This document shows positions 47,753-57,591 of a DNA stretch of 64,000 bases, piece by piece. The notes under the pieces are model-generated. The model did not search any database. It worked only from the letters and a program-made list of their open reading frames with translations, and was not told where the DNA came from. This DNA is from Bartonella sp. M0177 (GTDB taxonomy: Bacteria > Pseudomonadota > Alphaproteobacteria > Rhizobiales > Rhizobiaceae). Each line of letters starts with the position of its first letter. The stretch's first letter is position 1. The stretch is from assembly GCF_016102285.1 (NCBI RefSeq), contig NZ_JACFOY010000001.1, forward strand, positions 2,172,501 to 2,236,500. Reading direction: 5' to 3'. The position numbers were made by a program, and so were the translations under genes.

Positions 47753-49102
47753 TCATCCAGCTTTTTGGTCATTTTCTTGCGATGTCGACAATGTCATTTC
47801 AAAAAAACGGCTTAATATTTTAAAAAGCGGGTAATCATCAGAAGAGATCAGCCAACCGAACGGGCGCATGAATCTCTTGCAGGTGAGATTTTCGGCATGA
47901 ACAAGTTTTCCGGTAAGAGCCGGAATATCAATTCCCGACCGGCTGAAAATTGCCAATGCTGTCTGTAGTGACAGAAAATGGATCGAACGGGTGTTTATAT
48001 CTTCTTCCCGCGCTACAGACTTTATATCGCAAAGAGAGGGAACATTTACCCTAACCGCATTATCCGACCGGTTATCAATACGATAACGGCCATCCCAAAT
48101 GATAGAAGATTGGGCACCGGCGACACTCGCTGATTGGTTTCTCGCCTCGCGCCACAATCTGATATTTTTGCCGTTAAGTTCGATCACCGTTCCAAGCAAC
48201 GTAAAATGATAAAGAGCCGTCCGTTTCTTCATGAGCTGGGTTTTCAAAAACTCGACCTGCGAATCGCTCGCGAGAACCTGCGAACCGCCAATGATGGAAG
48301 CGAGAGCCCCCATGACAAAAGGAAACTCCGGGTCATTCAACTGTTCGTCCGACACCGCGCTTATCGTACATAAGGCATGTTGCATTGTTAGGTCGAGCTT
48401 ACCGATGAGATCGGCTGCGGCTTTACTTTGTGTGCGCCTGAAAATGGCCGCTTCGTCAACTTTTTTTGCAATGGCATCAACATCCTCGTCTTTGAGGCGT
48501 TTGCGAATGCGTACCCGTTCATAATGCGGATTTTCATTTGTCGGGTCGTCGATCCAATCCTGTTTGATGGAGCGTAAATATTCACGCAACTCTTGCCGTT
48601 TCACTCCGAGAAGAGGCCGGATCAAGCGTATTTTGCGCATGAGAAGCGATTCTCGCGGCATACAGGCAAGGCCGCGATGGCTACCGCGATGCAACCGCAT
48701 TTCGTAAGTTTCTGCCTGATCATTCAAGGTATGACCGGTCATGATAACGCTTGCCCCGACTTTTTCTGCAACAGAAAAAAGTAAGCCATAACGTGCTATT
48801 CTCGCTTCATGGGACAAAGCCGTTTGCGGTTTTGCATCTGCCCAGCAAACCGTTTCGTGTCTCACATGAAGACGATCACATAATTTTCCGACTTCTTCGG
48901 CCTCTGCGGCTGATTCAGGCCGTAAACGATGGTCGACTGTGACAGCGAGAAGTTCGGGGGGATTTGCAAGATCTTTCAGATAGTCACGCAGAAGAAACAG
49001 GAGAGACGTTGAATCCCCGCCCCCGGAAACCGCAGCAATGACTATTTTACAGTTTTCGAAATCTGAAGGCTGAAAGAGTTTTTTGAAATCTATTATTGAC
49101 AC
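47753..49102 (-). CDS. tilS: tRNA(Ile)-lysidine synthase
   Basis: 449 residues if started at GTG 49102, which overlaps the end of cpoB by ten bases. A longer frame (to 49192) would overlap cpoB by 100 bases. The PP-loop AVSGGGDSTSLLFLL binds ATP. Residues up to about 250 are the N-type PP-loop domain and the rest is a poorly conserved C-terminal domain. TilS attaches lysine to C34 of tRNA-Ile(CAU), changing it to read AUA. The gene order cpoB-tilS-ftsH is typical in Rhizobiales. The start is the weakest part of this call. Confidence 0.9.
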   Translation of the reverse strand: MSIIDFKKLFQPSDFENCKIVIAAVSGGGDSTSLLFLLRDYLKDLANPPELLAVTVDHRLRPESAAEAEEVGKLCDRLHVRHETVCWADAKPQTALSHEARIARYGLLFSVAEKVGASVIMTGHTLNDQAETYEMRLHRGSHRGLACMPRESLLMRKIRLIRPLLGVKRQELREYLRSIKQDWIDDPTNENPHYERVRIRKRLKDEDVDAIAKKVDEAAIFRRTQSKAAADLIGKLDLTMQHALCTISAVSDEQLNDPEFPFVMGALASIIGGSQVLASDSQVEFLKTQLMKKRTALYHFTLLGTVIELNGKNIRLWREARNQSASVAGAQSSIIWDGRYRIDNRSDNAVRVNVPSLCDIKSVAREEDINTRSIHFLSLQTALAIFSRSGIDIPALTGKLVHAENLTCKRFMRPFGWLISSDDYPLFKILSRFFEMTLSTSQENDQKAG

Positions 49103-50142
49103 TTGTTGCGACTTTGCTCGTCCTTGACACGTTTCAAAACTGCCGGATCTACAGTTTTGTAACGTTTTGTCACTTCGGCAAAGGTTGCGCAAGCCACTTT
49201 CTGTTCATCAAGATGAGCCATGCTCATACCAAGTTTCAACAGATTTTCCGGTCCACGCGGTGAATCTTTGTAATTACGCTGCACATCAATATAGGCTTGT
49301 GCCGCTTCACGATAGCGCTTCTGACCGAAAAGAGATTCGCCAAGCCAGAAACTTGCGTCCGCTATTTGCGGGTCGGTGGAATAGCGTTCCTGAAAAGCAC
49401 GAAAATCGGCTTCCGCTGAACGGTAATCACCGGCAAGGATATTTTTATAACCGATATCATAAAGCTCTTTTGCACTGGTTGTTTGTGGAACCGTCGGCAA
49501 TGCTGTTGCGGTTTGCGTGCCCGACTGGCCTTGAGAACCGGTGTCTACTGCATCCTTATTGACACTTCCATTAAGAACATTGCCATTCTTGTCAAATTCA
49601 ATCGAGCCGAGATCTTTAGGCGCTTCTTGCGGATTTATTTTTTGTCCATTTTCGCTGTTTTGAGGAACACTGTTTCCTGTAGCCCCTTCAACGGAGCTTC
49701 CGGTAACAGATTTGCCAGTATTTGCTGTTGCTGCAGATGACTGGGATGACGACGGAAGTGACTGGGCTTGTTGCGACGATGAAGGCTGTTGCGTAGAAGA
49801 AGCAGAACCAGCCGAACCTCCCTGCAATTGGCGCAATTGTTCCTGCATCTGCAGAACCATAAAATTGAGCTCTTCTACTTTTCCTGTAAGTTCACGCACC
49901 TGTTGTTGAAGATCGGTAACGCGGCTATCGGGTTGCGGAGACATTTGTACTGTCTCGCTTTCAACAGTTTTTTTCTTGCCAAAAGGAAAAAGCCCGTTTG
50001 CAAATGATGATCCGCCCTGCTCTGACGACGCGCTATAACATGGCACAAGCACCGACCACGATAAAGCCTGAGCGAGTACGACCGTTGTAGCCAAACGTTT
50101 TACCGAACATGCCAATAAATGTGGGGATGAAAGAAAACGCAT
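49093..50142 (-). CDS. cpoB: Tol-Pal system periplasmic coordinator CpoB (YbgF)
   Basis: 349 residues. A signal peptide and a trimerising coiled coil (DLQQQVRELTGKVEELNFMV) are followed by a Ser/Gln/Gly-rich linker (QPSSSQQAQSLPSSSQSS) and a C-terminal TPR domain from about 225 (AKELYDIGYKNILAGDYRSA, QIADASFWLGESLFGQKRYR). It couples peptidoglycan synthesis to outer-membrane constriction and interacts with TolA. The coding end runs into the tilS start. The linker is longer than in E. coli YbgF. Confidence 0.94.
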   Translation of the reverse strand: MRFLSSPHLLACSVKRLATTVVLAQALSWSVLVPCYSASSEQGGSSFANGLFPFGKKKTVESETVQMSPQPDSRVTDLQQQVRELTGKVEELNFMVLQMQEQLRQLQGGSAGSASSTQQPSSSQQAQSLPSSSQSSAATANTGKSVTGSSVEGATGNSVPQNSENGQKINPQEAPKDLGSIEFDKNGNVLNGSVNKDAVDTGSQGQSGTQTATALPTVPQTTSAKELYDIGYKNILAGDYRSAEADFRAFQERYSTDPQIADASFWLGESLFGQKRYREAAQAYIDVQRNYKDSPRGPENLLKLGMSMAHLDEQKVACATFAEVTKRYKTVDPAVLKRVKDEQSRNKCQ

Positions 50143-50208
50143 AGCTTTGTCCTTTTATGTTCGCACCAATTTTGGTTATCAAGCAACTTCGGCGGAAGTT
50201 TGACAAAA

Positions 50209-50233
50209 AAAACGGCCCTTTAAGGGGCCGTCT
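50209..50233 (-). terminator. Terminator after pal
   Basis: ACGGCCC and GGGCCGT pair around TTTAAG. On the minus strand the stem is followed by TTTTTTTTG. It sits between pal and cpoB, so cpoB may need a promoter of its own or read-through. Confidence 0.88.
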
Positions 50234-50257
50234 TTGACATTGGAATAAAAATGTAAA

Positions 50258-50749
50258 TTAGCGTGCGTTGTTCAAGACTGTAACAGCGCGACGGTTCTGG
50301 TTCCAGCACTGCGGAGCATCACAAACAGCAACCGGACGTTCCTTCCCGTAGGAAATGGTCCGCATGCGGTTGGCAGCAACACCCTGTGAAATCAAATAAT
50401 CGCGGGCGGCAACAGCACGACGCTGGCCAAGAGCGATATTGTATTCGCGTGTGCCGCGTTCATCGGCATGACCTTCGACAGTGATGGTGTATTGCGGATA
50501 ACGCTGCAACCATTGTGCCTGACGTGTCAATGTCTGCTGGGCATCGGCACGAATGCTGGATGAATCAAGATCAAAGAATACGCGGTCACCAACGTTGACT
50601 GTAAAGTCCTGCGCTGATCCCGGTTTTGCGTTGTTCAGTCCCAGCGCATTCGGGTCATTCAGGCCGTGTTTGGCGCAGCCAGCGAGAGTTAGCGATAGGA
50701 CAAATGCTATAGCAAGCGGATTGCGAGCAAGTTTTTGGAAACGGCCCAT
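50258..50749 (-). CDS. pal: Peptidoglycan-associated lipoprotein Pal
   Basis: 163 residues with a lipoprotein signal ending LAGC (lipidated Cys25). The OmpA-C domain covers about 50-160: DRVFFDLDSSSIRADAQQTL, ITVEGHADERGTREYNIALG and GKERPVAVCDAPQCWNQNRR. It anchors the outer membrane to peptidoglycan and is released and re-attached by TolB. The two cysteines in CDAPQC are shared with alphaproteobacterial Pal proteins. It lies 352 nt downstream of tolB, beyond a strong terminator. Confidence 0.96.
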   Translation of the reverse strand: MGRFQKLARNPLAIAFVLSLTLAGCAKHGLNDPNALGLNNAKPGSAQDFTVNVGDRVFFDLDSSSIRADAQQTLTRQAQWLQRYPQYTITVEGHADERGTREYNIALGQRRAVAARDYLISQGVAANRMRTISYGKERPVAVCDAPQCWNQNRRAVTVLNNAR

Positions 50750-50980
50750 GTGCCGAGACTCCTTAAAAGTTAGCGGTTGATTTTCAAGGCTTTTAGCTTG
50801 ATTTGCTTAAAAAGCTCTCAACACGCATGGTTAATGAATACTTACGCATCACTTTTTTATAAAAAATACAAATCCACCGGTTGCTCGCTGATTGAGGCGG
50901 AAAGACGGCAGATGTGATTTTCCTTAGCGCGAAATGAGTAAAAAGTCCAATAGCAAGTTAAACGGAAAAGCCGTTAAATA

Positions 50981-51015
50981 AAAACGCCGCTTTAAAACTT
51001 TTAAAGCGGCGTTGA
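50981..51015 (-). terminator. Terminator after tolB
   Basis: AACGCCGCTTTAA and TTAAAGCGGCGTT form a perfect 13-bp stem with a 5-base loop. TTTTATTTAACGG follows on the minus strand, so the tolB message probably ends here and pal starts separately. Nearby, AACGG and CCGTT form another small hairpin. Confidence 0.85.
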
Positions 51016-51101
51016 AACCAATTTCTTTTCTTGTTCCGGCTAACACAATCAATCAGCCGAAAAACCTCGAAGCCTGTTCAATAGGACTTGCGGCGTTGCT
51101 T

Positions 51102-52430
51102 CTAGTCGAGAAGTGGCGACCAGGCCGGATCGGATGCACCATTGGGTGTTGGTAACACACGTTCATTGCGTCCGGTAATATCAATCGTATAGAGCTTTGG
51201 CTGCTGCCCCTGATTTTGCCGGAAGAACATGATAACGCGACCGTTCGGTGCCCATGTCGGACCTTCATTGTGGAAACCGGAAGTCAACAAACGTTCACCC
51301 TGCCCGTCGGGCTTCATGACACCGATTGAAAATTGCCCTTGCGACTGCTTGGTGAAAGCAATGTAATCTCCGCGAGGCGACCAGACCGGTGTTGAATAGC
51401 TGCCATCTCCGAACGAGATGCGGTGCTGGTTGCTGCCATCGGTATTCATGACATAGATTTGCGGTTTTCCTCCACGGTCGGACTCAAAAACGATCTGGGT
51501 TCCATCGGGTGAATAGGAAGCCGATGTATCGATCGCCGGCGTTGTCGTAAGACGTGTTGTCGAACGCGAACGCAAATCCATTGTGTAGAGATTGGCACTG
51601 CCATTATCTTGCAACAGACTCATAATCACCTTTTGACCATCCGGTGAAAAACGCGGCGCAATGGTCATGTTCGGAAAAGTACCGACAAGTTCACGCTGAC
51701 CGGTTTCGATTTGTTGCAAATAAACCTTCGGAACATTGTTGCCGGCATAAGCCATATAGGTAATTTCCTGACGGCTTGGTGAAAAACGTGGTGTTAAAAC
51801 AAGTTCACGACCATTCGAGATATAAGTGAGGTTCGCCCCGTCCTGATCCATAATAGCAAGACGTTTGACACGTGCATTTGCCGCACCTGTTTCATCAACA
51901 AATACGATGCGTGTATCAAAATAACCTTTTTCACCGGTCATTTTCGTATAAATGGCATCGGCAATGATATGGGCAACGCGGCGCCAGGTCTGCGGTGTTG
52001 CATAGAACTGGCGGCCTTCAAGCTGTTTGCCACCATAAACATCCCATAGACGGAATTCGACCCGCAAACGCCCGTCAGCTTCTTTTGTAACACGACCGGT
52101 TACCAAACCTTGTGCATTGATTTGCTGCCAATCAGGAAACCGCGGTTGTACATCCGGATTGGAGATGCGTTCCAGAAAAGACGATTTGTCAATCGGTTTA
52201 AAAAGCCCCGAGCGTTCAAGATCGGCTGTTACGACCGAGGAAATCTGTACGCCCATCTGGTCACCGGCAATAAAATCGGTCACTGCAATGGGGATCGGAT
52301 TAAAATCGGCCGACGAGACAGTTCCTTTCAATTGCGCAAAAGCGGTTTGCCACCCTAAAAATGGCAAAACCATTGACAAAAAAACAAAAATATAAAGGCG
52401 CTTATTTTTCTTAATCATCGAAGAAACCAT
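51102..52430 (-). CDS. tolB: Tol-Pal system beta-propeller protein TolB
   Basis: 442 residues. A signal peptide ([18 protein letters not shown]) is followed by a small alpha/beta domain (to about 170) and a six-bladed beta-propeller with repeats such as [60 protein letters not shown] and [18 protein letters not shown]. It dislodges Pal from peptidoglycan when TolA pulls it. The ATG at 52430 has GGAAAGAA upstream. It lies 407 nt after tolA. Confidence 0.96.
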   Translation of the reverse strand: MVSSMIKKNKRLYIFVFLSMVLPFLGWQTAFAQLKGTVSSADFNPIPIAVTDFIAGDQMGVQISSVVTADLERSGLFKPIDKSSFLERISNPDVQPRFPDWQQINAQGLVTGRVTKEADGRLRVEFRLWDVYGGKQLEGRQFYATPQTWRRVAHIIADAIYTKMTGEKGYFDTRIVFVDETGAANARVKRLAIMDQDGANLTYISNGRELVLTPRFSPSRQEITYMAYAGNNVPKVYLQQIETGQRELVGTFPNMTIAPRFSPDGQKVIMSLLQDNGSANLYTMDLRSRSTTRLTTTPAIDTSASYSPDGTQIVFESDRGGKPQIYVMNTDGSNQHRISFGDGSYSTPVWSPRGDYIAFTKQSQGQFSIGVMKPDGQGERLLTSGFHNEGPTWAPNGRVIMFFRQNQGQQPKLYTIDITGRNERVLPTPNGASDPAWSPLLD

Positions 52431-52837
52431 TTTCTTTCCGTTGCCTTAAAGCATTCCACTTTACGTCTTTTTTGTATCGGAATCGTAAAAATTCCGGATG
52501 TTTATTCCAATTGCATGAACAGCTTTTCAATCATGACAAAACTTTTTTGAAAAACCCGTTACACGCCCTTTCCCATCGGATCCTTGCCGACCTATCCAAT
52601 ACCTTCTAACTATTTTCGAGCAACGTCTTGTTTTCTGCCGCTATCATCATTGCGATGAGATAATTTTGCCAAGCCGGAAACCGGATATGCAATCGAAAAC
52701 AACATGAACATCGAAAACTGTTTTCCGCCATTATGAAGAAATTATCTCATCAACACCATTGGCGAATAGCAAAGTCGGTTATCTCTCCTAAAGTTGTTTA
52801 CTTTGTTTAATCCCGTCACAAAAATACGTCGCCACAA
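52431..52837. other. Gene-free region between tolA and tolB
   Basis: An unusually long gap for a tol operon. It contains no recognisable gene or RNA. AT-rich sequence near the middle could be a separate tolB promoter, which would fit the terminator pattern of this locus. Confidence 0.4.
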
Positions 52838-53890
52838 TCAGAACGAATTGAACGGGTCGATTTTCAAATCAAATCCCTGACCCCATTTGTCATATTGGTC
52901 ACGAGGCAAATCCTCGAACGGCTGACAGGCAAATATGGCCGCGCGTGTCTGGTTAATCAGCAAGTCCACTTTATTGGGGTTGCCACTCATACCGGTAATA
53001 ATCGGTTCACCGACAACTTTACCTTCTATGCTCAAATTGAACTTGGCTTCGGCAACCGGATTTTCTCCGGCAACCCCGCCACCAAGGGCGGCCAATTTCA
53101 AGTTTTTGGTGATACAACTTGTTGCCGCATTAACGAGTGTCTGGCCAACATCCTGACCATTGCCGATATTTTTCTTGGCTCCAAACCCTGCAGGCCCTTG
53201 CGAACGGGCAGCACCACCGCCGGATGTGCGCGTTTTATCAATCAAGGCCTTTTCATTCATTGCCAGAATATCATCGACACTTTCACCTTTTGCTTTAACA
53301 GCAGGCTTAGGTTCTGCCGGTTTCGGTTTTGCTGTCGGCAAAGGTGCTTTTTCCGGCAAATTTGGGAAAGGATCCTTCTTCGGCTCGCTTGCAGGTTCAC
53401 TCGCATCGGCCGATTCTTCCGGCTTCGGCTCTGCCTGATCCGGTTTGGCACTTTCTTCCGGTTTTTGTTCTTCTACTTTCGGTTTTTCTTCCGGCTTCGG
53501 GGTATTATCCGGCTTTGTTTCGGGTGTTTTTGTAGGTGGAACAGGATTAGGATCCGCGTCGGGTGTGCCCGAAGGCGGCGGTGTTGCATCAACATCGCGA
53601 TCTTTTTCCTTGGGCTTTAGTGGCGCTTCATTATCCACCTTGCCATCGCCGACATGCTCGGCATCAGGCTTTTCAACCGGTTTTGTGGTTGGTTTCGGCG
53701 CGGCTTTATTCTCTTTGGATGCTGTCAACTCGCCTTTTTGTATCGAAGTTGTTTCGGCAATCGGCACCAGAGAAACCGGCAAAGCTTCGGTTACCTCCGC
53801 ATTAAAATCGGCCGGCGAGGAAAGGCTGATAAGCCCCCAGGTAAGAATCAGGGCATGTGCCGCTACCGATGTTGCCAGACCTGCTTTCAT
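52838..53890 (-). CDS. tolA: TolA-like periplasmic energy transducer
   Basis: 350 residues. A short N-terminal membrane anchor (GLATSVAAHALILTWGLISL) is followed by about 200 residues rich in Pro, Lys, Glu and Ala (KPKEKDRDVDATPPPSGTPD, PKPEEKPKVEEQKPEESAKP) and a C-terminal globular domain (EAKFNLSIEGKVVGEPIITG; ACQPFEDLPRDQYDKWGQGF). TolA reaches across the periplasm to Pal and TolB. The proline-rich middle replaces the Ala/Lys helix of E. coli TolA. It lies 21 nt after tolR. Confidence 0.92.
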   Translation of the reverse strand: MKAGLATSVAAHALILTWGLISLSSPADFNAEVTEALPVSLVPIAETTSIQKGELTASKENKAAPKPTTKPVEKPDAEHVGDGKVDNEAPLKPKEKDRDVDATPPPSGTPDADPNPVPPTKTPETKPDNTPKPEEKPKVEEQKPEESAKPDQAEPKPEESADASEPASEPKKDPFPNLPEKAPLPTAKPKPAEPKPAVKAKGESVDDILAMNEKALIDKTRTSGGGAARSQGPAGFGAKKNIGNGQDVGQTLVNAATSCITKNLKLAALGGGVAGENPVAEAKFNLSIEGKVVGEPIITGMSGNPNKVDLLINQTRAAIFACQPFEDLPRDQYDKWGQGFDLKIDPFNSF

Positions 53891-53911
53891 AATATCAGTT
53901 TATCGCCAATT

Positions 53912-54373
53912 TTATTGTTGTGGCAGACTTGCCAATGCAACATTGGTAAAGCCCGCTTTCTGAATGATTGCGAGAAGGTCAAGAACCTTCTGGTATTCTA
54001 CTGTTTTTGCCCCGCGAACAAAAATACGTTGCTTGGAAGCGTCGCCGCCTGATTCTGTAACAGCTTTCAATTTTGCAACAACTTCATCGGGCGTATCATA
54101 ATATTCTTCGTTAACGGCAAGGCGCCCCTGATCGTTAATGGAAACTGTCAAAGGTTTTGTTTCGGTGTTGACGGGGCCGGCTTGCGTTTTCGGTAAATCA
54201 AGCGGCACACCATTAACAAGCAATGGTGCCGAAACCATAAAAATAATCAACAGAACCAGCATCACATCAACGAATGGTGTCACGTTGATTTCACTCATCA
54301 AGCCACGGCGCGGTGCACCGCCACGGCGACCACGCCGTTTTGAACCACCGGAACTTCCTACAGCCATACCCAT
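53912..54373 (-). CDS. tolR: TolR proton-channel partner
   Basis: 153 residues. A basic N-terminus (SGGSKRRGRRGGAPRRGLMS) precedes the transmembrane helix, whose key aspartate lies in EINVTPFVDVMLVLLIIFMV. The periplasmic part resembles ExbD (SKQRIFVRGAKTVEYQKVLD). It uses proton motive force with TolQ to move TolA. It is 21 nt before tolA and 13 nt after tolQ on the minus strand. It is distinct from the exbD in this window by its basic N-terminal extension. Confidence 0.95.
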   Translation of the reverse strand: MGMAVGSSGGSKRRGRRGGAPRRGLMSEINVTPFVDVMLVLLIIFMVSAPLLVNGVPLDLPKTQAGPVNTETKPLTVSINDQGRLAVNEEYYDTPDEVVAKLKAVTESGGDASKQRIFVRGAKTVEYQKVLDLLAIIQKAGFTNVALASLPQQ

Positions 54374-54386
54374 CTCAGAATTCCTT

Positions 54387-55100
54387 TTAGTAAGACTGGC
54401 GAGAAGTCAATTTCTCATCGATTTGGCGGGAAAGGATAGCTGAAAATTCGTCGGCAAAGCCTTCAAGACGACCGGTGATTTTTCCGGCATCTCCCGACAA
54501 TTTATTGAAAGCAATAACCGCCGGAATAGCAGCAAGAAGACCAATGGCCGTTGCCAACAAAGCTTCCGCAATACCGGGCGCGACAACAGCAAGGGATGTA
54601 TTCTTCGAAGCTGCAATGGACTGGAAAGAACTCATAATACCAACAACCGTTCCGAAGAGGCCAATGAATGGACCTGCCGAGCCGACTGTTGCGAGAAATC
54701 CCAAACGTGATTCCATCCGGTCGCTTTCGCGGGCAAGTGCAACATCCATGGCTTTATCAATACGGCTTTGCAAGCCCATGGGCGAGCGCGCACCTTTTTC
54801 AAGTGACTTTTTCCACTCGCGCATAGCCGCCATAAAAATGGCTCCCATGCCGAAAACCCGCCTTTCGCTCAAATTTCTATACAAGTCCTCAAGCGATTGG
54901 CCAGACCAGAAAACCTGCTCGAAACGGTTCATCGCATGACGAATGCGACTATAGGCAATCAATTTATCAATAATAATTGCCCAACTCCAGATAGATGCCA
55001 ATAGCAAGCCGATCATGACAGCTTTTACAACCCAATTGGCCTGCATGAACAGGCTCCAGATCCCTACCGACGCTGGACTCGCTAATTCTATTCCCGGCAT
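54387..55100 (-). CDS. tolQ: TolQ proton channel subunit
   Basis: 237 residues of the MotA/TolQ/ExbB family with three helices: WVVKAVMIGLLLASIWSWAI, LGFLATVGSAGPFIGLFGTV and AEALLATAIGLLAAIPAVIA. The cytoplasmic loop carries SERRVFGMGAIFMAAMREWK. It forms the stator with TolR. It heads the tolQ-tolR-tolA set. The upstream gap of about 0.6 kb, without ybgC, should hold the promoter of the operon. Confidence 0.95.
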   Translation of the reverse strand: MPGIELASPASVGIWSLFMQANWVVKAVMIGLLLASIWSWAIIIDKLIAYSRIRHAMNRFEQVFWSGQSLEDLYRNLSERRVFGMGAIFMAAMREWKKSLEKGARSPMGLQSRIDKAMDVALARESDRMESRLGFLATVGSAGPFIGLFGTVVGIMSSFQSIAASKNTSLAVVAPGIAEALLATAIGLLAAIPAVIAFNKLSGDAGKITGRLEGFADEFSAILSRQIDEKLTSRQSY

Positions 55101-55633
55101 AATGTGTTAATCCCTGAATCCAAACGCCCGGCATCTTTTCACCGGGCGGTCTTAAGCAAAATTCTTTACTTCCCGTCAAAACAACTGAAGCATCAGATTT
55201 ACCGATAGACCTGCTTCACGATATTTCCCTGCTTCACGTTATTTCTATGACGTTTAAATTTGTTGAAACAAAGGCCAAAACTTAAATATTCCGGCGCGTT
55301 TGCTTCAACGATATCAATAGATAAGGATGGTTAATTTTTAGTAATAATAAGTCGGCTAATTAAAAACAAACCTGAACAGGTCAATTTTTAATGGTCTACG
55401 AGTTCAACTTTAGAGGATTAAAAAATCTGCCTTTGCGGGCATAAGACCACAAAGAAACAATATTTCATATGTTAAAAAACAACGTTATGAAATTTATCAT
55501 TTATAATGTGAAATATAAATTATTATAATCATCTATCGATAATAAAAATCGAACGATAAATTTAACATGCCATAACAAAAACGTAAAAAAATTATCTATA
55601 CAATTGATATATCCGAATTTTCGATAAACAAAA
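55101..55633. other. AT-rich gene-free region upstream of tolQ
   Basis: No gene fits. The stretch from about 55430 to 55630 is very AT-rich, with runs such as TTATAATGTGAAATATAAAT. It probably holds the tolQ promoter. I cannot see more. Confidence 0.4.
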
Positions 55634-55657
55634 CCCGCAATTTTTTCAAATTGCGGG
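55634..55657 (-). terminator. Terminator after trcR
   Basis: CCCGCAATTT and AAATTGCGGG form a perfect 10-bp stem around TTTC. On the minus strand TTTTGTTT follows. Confidence 0.88.
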
Positions 55658-55716
55658 GTGAAACGACTAGTTAATTTTCCAACCAATCAAGTCTGACAGC
55701 TTGACTGGTAAAAAAC

Positions 55717-56391
55717 TCAGTTATCGTCGTGATTATCACTTTTAAGAGATGAAAGCTTGGCAAAAACCTTATCGGCATCAAGCTCTTCATCCTTGTTATC
55801 ATTGATTTCAAGATTCTCGGTAGCCGAAGCCGGTAATAATGTGCCGTCTTCCGGCGTCACTGCCGGACGGTTCTTGGCGGCTTTTTCAACTTCTATATCA
55901 AGCTCGATTTGTGAGCATAGCCCGAGTGTTACCGGATCCATCGGTGTCAAATTTGCCGAATTCCAGTGCGTACGATTGCGGATTTGTTCGATTGTCGATT
56001 TGGTTGTACCGATCAAACGGGCAATCTGCGCATCTTTCAATTCGGAATGATTGCGTACCAGCCACAAAATAGCATTCGGACGATCCTGCCGCTTTGAAAG
56101 AGGTGTATAACGCGGTCCTTTACGTTTATTTTCCGGAAGGCGAACTTTGGGTTCGGAAATTTTCAGGCGGTAATCATTATTCTTTTCGCCGCGTTCGATT
56201 TCATCACGCGTCAATTGACCGGTAATAATCGGATCAAGCCCTTTGATGCCTTGTGCTGATTCTCCATCGGCAATTGCTTTGACTTCCAATGGATGCAACT
56301 TGCAAAAAGCGGCGATCTGGTCAAAAGAAAGCGCCGTATTATCAACCAGCCAAACGGCTGTAGCTTTGGGCATCAATAGTTGTGTTGCCAT
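55717..56391 (-). CDS. trcR: Cell-cycle transcriptional regulator TrcR (DUF1013)
   Basis: 224 residues from the ATG at 56391, which has AGAGGA upstream; a longer frame into the upstream gene region is not protein-like. The conserved core is LLMPKATAVWLVDNTALSFD, FCKLHPLEVKAIADGESAQG and LIGTTKSTIEQIRNRTHWNS, a helix-turn-helix-like region. TrcR is a conserved alphaproteobacterial protein associated with cell cycle regulation in Caulobacter and Sinorhizobium. The C-terminus is acidic and variable. It sits downstream of the quinone oxidoreductase gene, as in other Rhizobiales. Confidence 0.9.
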   Translation of the reverse strand: MATQLLMPKATAVWLVDNTALSFDQIAAFCKLHPLEVKAIADGESAQGIKGLDPIITGQLTRDEIERGEKNNDYRLKISEPKVRLPENKRKGPRYTPLSKRQDRPNAILWLVRNHSELKDAQIARLIGTTKSTIEQIRNRTHWNSANLTPMDPVTLGLCSQIELDIEVEKAAKNRPAVTPEDGTLLPASATENLEINDNKDEELDADKVFAKLSSLKSDNHDDN

Positions 56392-56522
56392 AACATTATC
56401 CTCTCGTTCGCCCGCTCCGGTGAGGCGGGACGTGGAATAGACCACATTTTCCGGGAATTCGCCAAGCCTTATAAACCGAATTTTATAAAACGACAAGACA
56501 TGAGGTGAAACTTGCAAGCACC

Positions 56523-57524
56523 TCAATCTATTTCAAGAATTATTTTGCCAATATGGGCACTTGATTCCATGCGTTCATGCGCTTTGGCGGCTTCCGCAAG
56601 CGGAAAAACCTTATCAATAACCGGATGAACTTTTTGCGTTTCGAGGAGCGGCCAGACTTTTTCCTTTAATTGCGCGGCAATGGCAGCTTTAAAGGCTGTG
56701 TCACGTGCCCGCAAGGTCGAGCCGGTATGAATAAGCCTCTTTACATAAATGTAGTTGAGATTGACGGTTGCCATAGAGCCTGAAAGATTGGCAATCTGGA
56801 CAATTCGCCCCTCTGGTGCAGCGATTTTGTAATTCTTATTGGCATAGTCGCCCCCGACCATATCAAGGATTACATTGACACCTTTTTTATTGGTAAATTC
56901 CTGAGCCTTGCTGACAAAGTCCTCTGTCCGGTAATTGATTGCAAGATCGGCCCCGAGTTTCAAACAGGCTTCGCATTTTTCTTTTGTTCCTGCTGTGGCA
57001 AGCACCTTGGCACCGAAAGCTTTCGCCAATTGGATAGCTGTCGTGCCAATGCCCGAAGTGCCACCGTGAACAAGGAAAACTTCACCCGATTTCAAATGGG
57101 CGCGATCAAATACATTGCTCCAAACGGTAAAGAAAGTTTCAGGGAGCGTCGCCGCTTTGATAAAATCATAGCCATGTGGAACAGGCAAAACATTATCGGC
57201 AGCAACGGCTGCATATTCGGCGTAACCACCACCGGCGATCAGCGCCGTGACTTTATCACCAATCTTCCATTGTTTGACTGCAGTACCTAGCGCGACAATT
57301 TCACCTGCAATCTCCAAACCCGGCAAAGGCGAAGCTCCTTCCGGAGGCGGATAACTTCCTTGTCTTTGAAAAACATCAGGACGGTTCACACCGGCCGCAT
57401 GGACGCGTACAAGAACTTCATTATCTTTTATGTCAGGAATATTGACATCAACGAGTTTGAGCACTTCGGGCCCGCCTTTACCGGCAATTTCAATAGCCTT
57501 CATTGTCTTTTTCGAGACAGTCAT
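56523..57524 (-). CDS. NAD(P)H quinone oxidoreductase (PIG3 type)
   Basis: 333 residues from the ATG at 57524, preceded by AAAGGG. It belongs to the zinc-free medium-chain dehydrogenase/reductase superfamily: HAAGVNRPDVFQRQGSYPPP, PGLEIAGEIVALG, LPETFFTVWSNVFDRAHLKS and the NADPH-binding VHGGTSGIGTTAIQLAKAFG. The PIG3/QOR2 group reduces quinones with NADPH in one- or two-electron steps. The physiological substrate is unknown. Two long direct repeats lie just upstream. It is 131 nt from trcR on the same strand. Confidence 0.92.
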   Translation of the reverse strand: MTVSKKTMKAIEIAGKGGPEVLKLVDVNIPDIKDNEVLVRVHAAGVNRPDVFQRQGSYPPPEGASPLPGLEIAGEIVALGTAVKQWKIGDKVTALIAGGGYAEYAAVAADNVLPVPHGYDFIKAATLPETFFTVWSNVFDRAHLKSGEVFLVHGGTSGIGTTAIQLAKAFGAKVLATAGTKEKCEACLKLGADLAINYRTEDFVSKAQEFTNKKGVNVILDMVGGDYANKNYKIAAPEGRIVQIANLSGSMATVNLNYIYVKRLIHTGSTLRARDTAFKAAIAAQLKEKVWPLLETQKVHPVIDKVFPLAEAAKAHERMESSAHIGKIILEID

Positions 57525-57591
57525 TGTAAACCCTTTCTTCAAACTTCCGATATTTGTGCCGGTCTTTCCCCGGTATAATGGTCTTGCCCTG

